The position numbers and the translations under genes were made by a program. Shown piece by piece: positions 56,101-64,000 of a DNA stretch of 64,000 bases. Positions within the stretch are counted from its first letter, which is position 1. Every line of letters starts with the position of its first letter. The stretch lies in contig JAYMSP010000095.1 in the NCBI GenBank assembly GCA_036897095.1, forward strand, positions 21,237 through 85,236, given 5' to 3'. The notes beneath the pieces were generated by a model. It was given only the letters and a program-made list of their open reading frames with translations. It searched no databases and had not been told where the DNA came from. The DNA comes from Plantago elongata (Eukaryota; Streptophyta; Magnoliopsida; Lamiales; Plantaginaceae).

Positions 56101-59100
56101 AACCAAAAATCTACCGTCCAGCTATCGTTCTTTATATTTCCCAAAGAAAGAAATATTAGTATGATTTATGAACGCATGGTTTTTTTTTTTTCCTTCTATT
56201 AATTCTTCACCTAAATTTTTCTGCTCCTCTGTGGTATAAATTGAAGTAGTAAAAGATTCCTTAACTTCAAGTGAAGCAATATTGGTTAGTGTCAGTAGGG
56301 GTAAGCCATATGGGCTGTGCTAGTTGCATATCTCCGAGAGAGGTTCATGCAACTTTGATTCTATGCATGAACTATCATTTTTCACTTTTTGATCAAAGAA
56401 TAGCATTTTGGGTAGAAAATTTTGACTGCCATAGTTGAATTAATCTTTTATGTTTACCTAAAATTTAAGATAAACCTGCTTTTCTCTAGATATATAACAT
56501 ACACCAAATATAATATTTTTTTATGTAATTATAGTGACGGAATCTTATATAACATGAATAATAGCATATTAGCCTATGTTTGAGAGAGCTGTTGGTTGTG
56601 GTTTTATTGCTATCTACTTCTGCAAATAATGTTGAACCACTAATACTTGAGTTTCTTGCAGGCGATGCAGGGCACATCTCTAACAGATGTAGAGCAAATA
56701 GAGATCTACATATCATCTTCCATTAAAACTGCATTTGCTAGAGTAAGTGTTTCAGTTTTATTGTGATATTATGTTCTAACCTTTCTTGTGTTGGTAAAAA
56801 ATGTTCCATATCTCTGGGACTATAAGTTACCCTCACCAGGTCCATATCTCTGGGTCTATAAATTTACCCTCCCTTATGGTGAGTTAGTACACAAGAGTAG
56901 AGGGGTATATAATTGGTTTGATACAGGTGAATAGAATTGTATCATGAAGGATATTTAAAAGAAAGCTTATAAGTTGGAGAGCATCAACAATACCAGATTA
57001 TTGGCTGAAGATTTAGCCAAAAGTTTACAATACTATTTACCAGGAATATACTGTTATTTTTGGAGAAGAAACACTATTTAGTGTTCACTGCCAATCAGCC
57101 ATTGAATAACATTTTCATGCGATCCTTATTTCACTCAGAACTTCACCTAAAGAACTACAGATACTTAACAGACAAAAGTGCATGTTAATATTCTTTCAAT
57201 CTTATCCACACATGGCCAACAATCTTTGATTATCTTCCATCCAATTTTCCTCAAATAGTGATATCTAGTAAGTCTGTCTCTCATATAATATGTCTCGGGA
57301 TTAAACTTGCCAACATATTGTCCTGGAGCTTCTTCATTTCCTGGCTGTATAGCAAACAAGTTAAAACGTGTTTTTCGAATCTAGATTTGTGTCCGAAATT
57401 TCTGTCTGTCCATTGCCAAGGTGAAGGCACAATTAATGTTGATATTCCTGATTTTCTGTTCTTGATCTTTTACTGGATATTTATTTCGTCTGGCTGCTCT
57501 GCTGATTTTAGTTATTTCTACTGAGCTTTGTTCGCTTGATATGCTTCTTGCAAGTTGCTATTGTGAAATCTTGTTCTCCCTGCATTGAGATGAGAGTGTC
57601 TTTTGTGTACAGATTATACAGGATGTCGAAACATTATCCGAGACAACAAGCGAACATCCCTTATCGTTACTTGCCGAGCAGATAAAGAAACTTTTAAGAA
57701 AGGATACAGCCATGTATTTGCCTATATTAACCCAGCGACACCGCAATGCAAATGCAGTCTCAGCATCTCTTATTCATAAGCTTTATGGTATCAAGCTGGT
57801 AAGAATATTTGCATATTGATATGTCCCTTCTATAAAAGTAAAATGGAAATATAATAACATGCTTTCTTTTAGAAACCGTTCCTGGAAAGTGCCGAACATC
57901 TCACAGAGGATGTCGTATCGGTCTTCCCAGCTGCCGATTGTCTCGAACAGGATTTAGTAGCTATCATCACATCTACTTGTGAAGAGGGAGCTGCAGATGC
58001 TTACCTTAAGAAGCTAAACATGTACAAGGTATATACTCTATAAATTCAGATTTCCTGATTTATACTTTTTCAGTAGTTTTTCTATCCAGAGTTTCTCTTG
58101 TAATACAGCTGAAGTGACTAGTGAGTGATCCTAAATTTCACATTAGTATACAGGAAAAGATCTAGATCCTCCTATGGTTTCCTGTATGAAAATGCAAGTA
58201 CCGTTAGACTGTTTTAAAGCAGAAAATCACTTTCGTTGCGTGCCTTTGATGCTCAGCTAGGCTGTTGCATATCATCATAAACTTATGTTCTATAACTACT
58301 CTTATGATCTTAAAAGTGTTTCGGGTACTCTTCAAAAAGAAGTTGGGCTGCATGTGTCTTAAAAGCATGACGTTGATTATCAATTACTGAGGAAAAGAAA
58401 ACAGCCATTTTCATGTATCTTGCTAACTGGATTTTTTGCAATAGAACTCATTTACATAACACGATTGCAGTGGTGTTGTAGATAGCCTTTAATTTGCATG
58501 AATGCCATATCAGTAACAAGCCATGGGACGTATAACTTTAAGGGTATTATTTGACATCATGTTCAGTACTTTGGTAGTGCGACTGAAATCCAAGTCCAGT
58601 GGCTTTTTGCTCCCTGGCATTGAGAAACTTAAGATTTTGGCTTTTAACAGTTAATAAGAATCTTGTCGTTCTTCTGTCAAATAACCCCAGAAATACACAC
58701 TCATATCTCAGCCTTTACTAAGGTCCCTTCTTAATAGCTGCTGTTCCAGACAAGAATGGCCCTTTTCTGTTTTGTTCCATTCTCTTATTTTTTATTGTAT
58801 TAGTTGATTCAAGAAAGAGATAAAGATTATTTTTAGTAACTCCTCTTCCCCTTTTTTTTTTCTTCTTCCTTTACTCTCTACACGCCTTAGCAATTGCCAT
58901 AATAGAAGAATGTTTTTCTGAGTCTGGATGTCCTTTCAAACTCTGCTTCGGGCATGCTAATGAAAATGCCCATTTCAACATATGATTTGAGTCAAGATCC
59001 TTCAGTATGGATCTAGCCATGGAAGAAATCCATAAATGCTTTATCCTGGACTATAATTTTCCTCTAATGAAATCTCTTATCACATGCATATTCTGCAATC

Positions 59101-62100
59101 CGGTCTTATTTTCTACAAATAAGTTTTCTGATTTTGTTATGTTTATTTCGTGTCGGCAGATTGAAACTGTATCTGGTACATTAGTGCTACGTTGGGTGAA
59201 TTCACAACTTGCAAGAATTTTGGCTTGGGTTGAGCGAGCTATTCAGCAGGAGGTAATAAAATCTACTGCTTGAACATAAGTTCCTCATTATTATGGAGAA
59301 TCAACGCTGTATTCCAATCATGATGTCATCTTTTCCTTTTATTTTCATTTCTTAAAAATTTGAGAAAAAATAAAAATTATCAAGTTTACTGTTCAACTTA
59401 AAAAAGTCTATTTTAAAGCTCTTCTGCTTATCTGGTGTATTTTTCAGTCCCAAGGCTTTTCTTGAATCAGTTAACCGACAGATAGTCTCATAACATGATC
59501 TCCTATGATATATATTATATGTGTTAACTATTTAATCTCAGGTTCCTATCCATTACTTCACATTCACCAGATTTTCAACAGTGTACTGTTATTAGTTGTA
59601 TGCTGTGTTCTAGGATCTTGCAAGTGATTAGTTCTGCTGCATGATTCCATGACCATAGTGCTATTAGCCTGTTAGCATGTTTTATTCAATATATAACAAG
59701 CTGTACTGCGGAAAATAAAATTTGACCTTAATATGGAGTAAAGTGATGTCTGAGTTTGATGATTTGCAAGTTATATTCTATAGCACATAATGCACCAGTT
59801 AAAATGAAATTCTATGACCCGTATCTGCTTAGTGGGTACTTTACTTTCTTGCATTTGGATGATATAATAGTTTCAAGAGTTCTAGGGTCTATAGTACAAT
59901 TATTGTTCTTTATTTCCTACTGATGTATAACAAGCTGAAACTGATTTTCAGCGATGGGCTCCTATCTCCACTCAACAAAGGCATGGAAGTTCCATTGTTG
60001 AAGTCTACAGAATTGTTGAGGAGGTTTGAAATTAGCAGTTTAATGCTTCTCTTTTCTTTATCTTCGTCAGAATCGTACAAATGAATTTTGCTAATTAATG
60101 TGGTAAAGAGAGTTGATGCAAGAGAACAGAAATATGTGCTCATCTTCATGAAATAATAACTAAAGTGATTTGGTTCATTGGTGACTGAGACGAAGCATAA
60201 CTGATGGCAATTGGGGGAGAGAATAGCAGTATTTGGGTTTAAGTAGAGATATAAGGTGACTTCGAGGAGTGACGCTAACTGAGTAGAAGACTCGGAGAAT
60301 TCTGGATCTAAAGCTTTAGGAAAAACCCTGAAACAGGATGTTCATATCAATGTTTATCTATCAGTCTGAAATAATAATGCGTTAGCTTTATATTTACAGG
60401 CTCTCTAACTAATATCAAACTACACACCAGACATATATTAACACTTCAGAGTTCTAACTTTCAACTGCTTAGAATGGAAATGAAATGAACCAGTAAGTAT
60501 GTTTTTTAAATTTATTCTTGCTTATTCGAGCATCAGCTGGGCATTTTAGTTGCTTGGAAGCAGAAATTGACTGTTTGTCTAACTGTGGGAGGAAGAAATT
60601 CTCACACTATAGTGTATCTAACCTGAAAAGATTTTTTGGTCTATGACAGTCTTATAATTAACCTGACGTTCCTTAGTTTAGCTTTCACTAAAGCAATTTG
60701 TTGTTGCTTACACATTTTTATCAGTCTGTACTCGTCAAAATCTGAGAAGGAAAAAAGAAAAAGTTTACTAGTGACGAAAAAGTTGCAATTATAGGTTATT
60801 GTTGCATGTATATATATTATTAATGTCTCCTTTTGATTTTTGCAGACAGTCGATCAGTTCTTTGCTCTTAAAGTTCCAATGAGACTAGGAGAACTGAGTA
60901 GCTTGTTTCGTGGCATTGATAATGCATTCCAAGTGTACACTCGGCATGTTCTTGAAAGCCTAGGTACTGTACTTATATATTGCTAAACTAAAATTCTGAA
61001 GTTTAACTCATTTTCTGTGTAAAAAGGTATGAATATTAATCAACTCTACTTTATTTGGTTCAGACTTTGGAGTTTGTGTATACCCTTAATTTACATTTTT
61101 GTATCAGTATGTTGATGGTTAACATAGATCCGTAGTTGAGCTCTGTATCCTTCATAACAATGTCCTCATCTCTAATTTGACATTCATCCAACCCTCTCAC
61201 GTACCATGACTAAATAGTTTATGCGAAGTTTTCTGCATGACAGCAGACTGAACTATCCCTGTTCCTAAGCTCACCATTTACGAAGTTAAAGACAGAACTC
61301 CTAGTATTTTTCGTTAAAGCGATACTTTGTCATTCATAGCGACCCTATGCCTTTTTCAGTTCAATGGCCTTTATCTGAAAAGTACTCCATAGATTATTAC
61401 ATGCAGTCATGACTTCCCTGACACCTGCCTTTCTTCATATTTATATTCCTTTTCAAATTACCGACGAATACCTTATATTGGGTTATGGAGCTTGAAATAC
61501 TGTGCAGCAGGGCAGACCAGTTGACAACCCAAACCTAGCCATTGGTGTATTTTGACCCAATCCCTCTCATATAGTGAACTATCTTGGCTTAGCAGTGACC
61601 TCAAATATAGCCATTCTGGTGAACAGGGACAGGGTAAAAAATTGTGTTTTTCATTGTTTTCTTTAATCTTGTTCTTCCTCCATTGCACTTTTACCTCCTA
61701 AGACCTTATTCCAATTATGTTCAATCTTTTTCATATTGGTTTTGATCTCATTAATAGTGAGCCTAATAGATAAAGAATGGCCAAGTAAGCCTAACACACT
61801 GGCGTTACATTCTGGGGTCTGCAAAACCGATAGTCTGTGTTACAATCAATTTTACCATGGCATATCTGATGGCGCTTTGGGTATAAGTCAGAATTTAGCT
61901 CCCTCTGTGTGTTATATTGTAAAAACCTTCCGCTGTAGTTGTTACTTTTCTTTGTGGATTGATGGCTCATGTAGTTTAATACAGCATGTCACCAGTACTG
62001 TAATTCAATGCTTAAACCATTGTAAGAGAACCTTATGGTTCCTTTTTTTTTCTTTTTTGGCAGCTGACAAAGAAGATATAATTCCACCCATTCCTGCTCT

Positions 62101-63882
62101 AACACGATACAGGAAAGAAAGTGGAATCAAAGCCTTCGTCAAGAAGGAATTGGCAGATCCAAGGTTGCCTGATGCTAGGAAGTCATCTGAAATCAATGTT
62201 TTGACCACCCCAACACTTTGTGTTCAATTAAACACCCTTTATGTGAGTTCAAACTATTTTTCATCTCGGTGATTCTGTGACTTATATTTTTCCATTCCCC
62301 TCAACAGTTAATGATCCTTTAATCCATCCATGTGGTCTGAATAATAGGGAAACTACTAGTATATTTTCCCCATTTGTGTTTTATCAAACAAGTTATTGCT
62401 GATACAGCTGAATCTATTCCCCTAATGCAAATCATAAGACTTTCCACAGATTTAGTTCTGTTTTCAACACGTGTTTTAGTTGATTTATATTTGAAGGTCC
62501 TGAAACCTTCTGTAAACATTCAGAATGTTTTAAGACAGTATGCAATTTTACCTCAATGAATTTCTGCCTGGTCATTTTTTGTATAACGATCTCGGTACAA
62601 TTGTGGTTCAACCTGATGGCTGTTTACTAATGCAACTGATAACAGTATGCGATCAGTCAACTGAATAAATTGGAAGATAGCATTTGGGAGCAGTGGAGTA
62701 GAAAGAAGCATCCTAATCACTCGACAAGTAAGCAATTCTTGAGCTTGGATATAGATAAGTGAACCTAGTTGAGGAACTTATTTCTATAATATTGTTTTTG
62801 TTTGAAGTTTATCCTGGTGCTTTTGGTGGAATCTGTTTGCATCAGTTTCAAGTGATGCACCGTATCACTCTTATAGTTTGAAGTTCCGGGGTATCTTGAT
62901 GTTGGGATGTATAAAAGAACGTTGATAAAGGAATATATCATTACCATTTTAAGCTGCGTCCCGAATAATATTACCCATTTCTGTTACGACTTGTTCATAG
63001 TCCCTTTTGCTGCCTTTTCTACTTGGTGTCTCCTTCAAGAGGGCATGTCCGTTCCACTTCTACATCTTTACTTCAAATAATTAAACTGTAATTATCTAAT
63101 GTCTAGGAAATGTATCATTGTCATTCTAGGCTGCTTCCCGATAATATTATCTATATATTTGTTACAACTTGTTCTGAGTCCTTTTTTCTTCCTTTTCTAC
63201 TTTGTTTAATTCTCCAAGAGGCCATGTCTGTTCCACTTCTACATCTTCACTTCAAATAGTTAAACAACTAAATTATTTTTCCTAACTCTAATGCTTTGAC
63301 ATTTCTACGGTGTTTTTTCATCCTTTTCTACTTTGTTTCATTCTCTAAGAGGCCATGCATGTTTTTTGTGTCCTGAAATAATATGTGAGCTTTTAGTGCT
63401 CACATCTAAGAAAACATGCAAAATTTCTGAAACTTAATGGATAGTTTTCTGGAAACCTAAGTACCCCTGAAACTTTTAACATGAAAATGGAGATCGTAAA
63501 TCAATTCATTAAATTAAGGCTATTAAGTCGTCATAATTCAGACCCTTAATCTGTTTCACTGATGGCAAGGTTTTGCATTGGTCTTCTTTTGTGCAGAAAT
63601 GAACAAGGAAGAGAATCTAAGAAATTCCATCCGCAGGGACACATTTGATGGAAGCAGAAAAGATATTAATGCTGCAATTGATCAAATATGTGAATTTACT
63701 GGCAAGTCACTGGAACTTTTTTATCACTGAACGTCTCGTGAATTGATTTTAGTACTTATTGGTTTGGGCATGCAGGAACTAAAACAATCTTTTGGGATTT
63801 GAGAGAGTCATTCATTGATGGTCTGTATAGGCCTAATGTCACACAGTGTAGGCTGGAAACTCTGATTGAAGCTCTTGATGCG
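50109..63882 (+). CDS. PATROL1/unc-13-like MUN-domain protein, 3'-truncated by the window
   Basis: Plant DUF810/MUN protein; Arabidopsis PATROL1 is a Munc13-like tethering factor that moves the proton pump AHA1 to the plasma membrane. Exons: 50109-50116, 50864-51039, 51158-51222, 51441-51786, 52135-52201, 52349-52502, 53352-53519, 53790-53900, 54325-54534, 54800-54901, 55462-55692, 55972-56046, 56662-56742, 57613-57798, 57873-58028, 59160-59252, 59952-60023, 60846-60963, 62064-62242, 62646-62727, 63597-63701, 63776-63882. Phases close; 964 codons are visible of about 1100 expected. Family blocks include LLQRYRRDRRVLLDFLLSG, LTVDDIDDFDDE, GITDDDLRETAYEVLL, EVCHWADGYHLNVRLYEKLL, STWRVLGITETIHYTCYAWV, HFAEGATTMENAV, VPMRLGELSSLFRGIDNAFQ and GSRKDINAAIDQICEFTG. 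Exon 1 gives MEE, joined to ENYAELLQRY. Exon 2 may end at 51042 instead. Exon 4 needs the acceptor at 51440, because the nearby GCAG site would break the frame. Intron 21 has a GC donor. It is read rightward and continues past the window. Confidence 0.93.
50191..50863 (+). repeat. Three tandem repeats forming intron 1 of the MUN gene
   Basis: Three diverged units of about 210, 227 and 236 bp start with (AAT)TAGTTCTCAATCT(T/G)AACTG at 50191, 50401 and 50628. Each unit contains GGAATGTTGCATTG, GAGGATTTGT and GGAGTTGATTT blocks and ends with an (A/G)AATGTAGGGAA-like stretch. The third unit's end is the acceptor actually needed by exon 2 (AATGTAG at 50857-50863). The intron therefore grew by tandem duplication that carried its 3' splice site along. 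Confidence 0.85.
52810..53045. mobile_element. Stowaway-like MITE in intron 6 of the MUN gene
   Basis: The element starts CTCCCTCCGCCCCAG and ends CTGGGTTGGAGGGAG, an inverted pair with two mismatches. TA flanks both sides (52808-52809 and 53046-53047). At 236 bp it is of normal Stowaway size. It lies in the intron between exons ending at 52502 and starting at 53352 and does not touch splice sites. Confidence 0.88.
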
Positions 63883-64000
63883 GTATGTCACATCCACTAC
63901 TGCAATCTTTCACAATATTTCTGCTCATAAGATTTTATATTTCAAGAGATAAAAGAGCTTCATGAAGAAAAAACTTGATGCCAAATGTGCATGCGCCCCC

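Noticed and set aside
61736-62272. 178-codon open frame as a separate gene
   Set aside because: Its second half is exon 19 of the MUN gene (62064-62242), and the first part is intron reading open by chance.

Overview
This window looks like nuclear DNA from a flowering plant, most likely a eudicot. It is AT-rich. Genes have many GT-AG introns, and the products are plant-type (MRS2/MGT magnesium transporter, SBT5.2-like subtilase, PATROL1-like MUN protein). Stowaway MITEs, a tRNA-derived SINE family, a copia remnant and LINE fragments fill the gaps. I cannot name the species. No rRNA gene, intact tRNA gene or CRISPR array was seen.

Layout, left to right. (1) 1083-11505, minus: THO complex subunit 1 (HPR1/THO1), 21 coding exons, 606 aa; the first coding exon holds only the ATG. 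(2) 11.7-14.6 kb: a possible MITE, then a 5'-truncated, broken Ty1/copia element with its 3' LTR. (3) 14.6-17.6 kb: intergenic, with a SINE nested in a Stowaway MITE and a palindromic repeat cluster. (4) 17678-21372, minus: ERI1-like DEDDh exonuclease with a C-terminal GRF zinc finger, 415 aa. (5) 21.4-25.5 kb: AT-rich intergenic. (6) 25527-29562, plus: MRS2/MGT magnesium transporter, about 465-467 aa. (7) 30706-34990, minus: E1 subunit of mitochondrial 2-oxoglutarate dehydrogenase, 1019 aa. (8) 36299-39694, minus: secreted subtilase, 757 aa. (9) 39.7-43.0 kb: intergenic with a 41-bp tandem duplication and a second SINE copy. (10) 42987-46490, minus: protein arginine methyltransferase 3, 621 aa. 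(11) 46.5-50.1 kb: intergenic, with a LINE remnant split by a hAT-type MITE. (12) 50109 to beyond the window end, plus: PATROL1/unc-13-like MUN-domain protein, 22 exons and 964 codons visible, 3' end missing.

Exon models were built by hand. I joined reading frames at splice signals, checked that phases add up, and compared the result with remembered family sequences. Each gene has its own promoter and the set is not a functional cluster: mRNA export, RNA trimming, Mg2+ transport, TCA cycle, extracellular proteolysis, arginine methylation and vesicle tethering are unrelated jobs. I found no evidence of a wholly new biological system. The most interesting signals are structural: three candidate GC-AG introns among about 70, a start codon isolated by an intron, a triplicated 3' splice site in the MUN gene, and nested transposons whose target-site duplications can be read directly.
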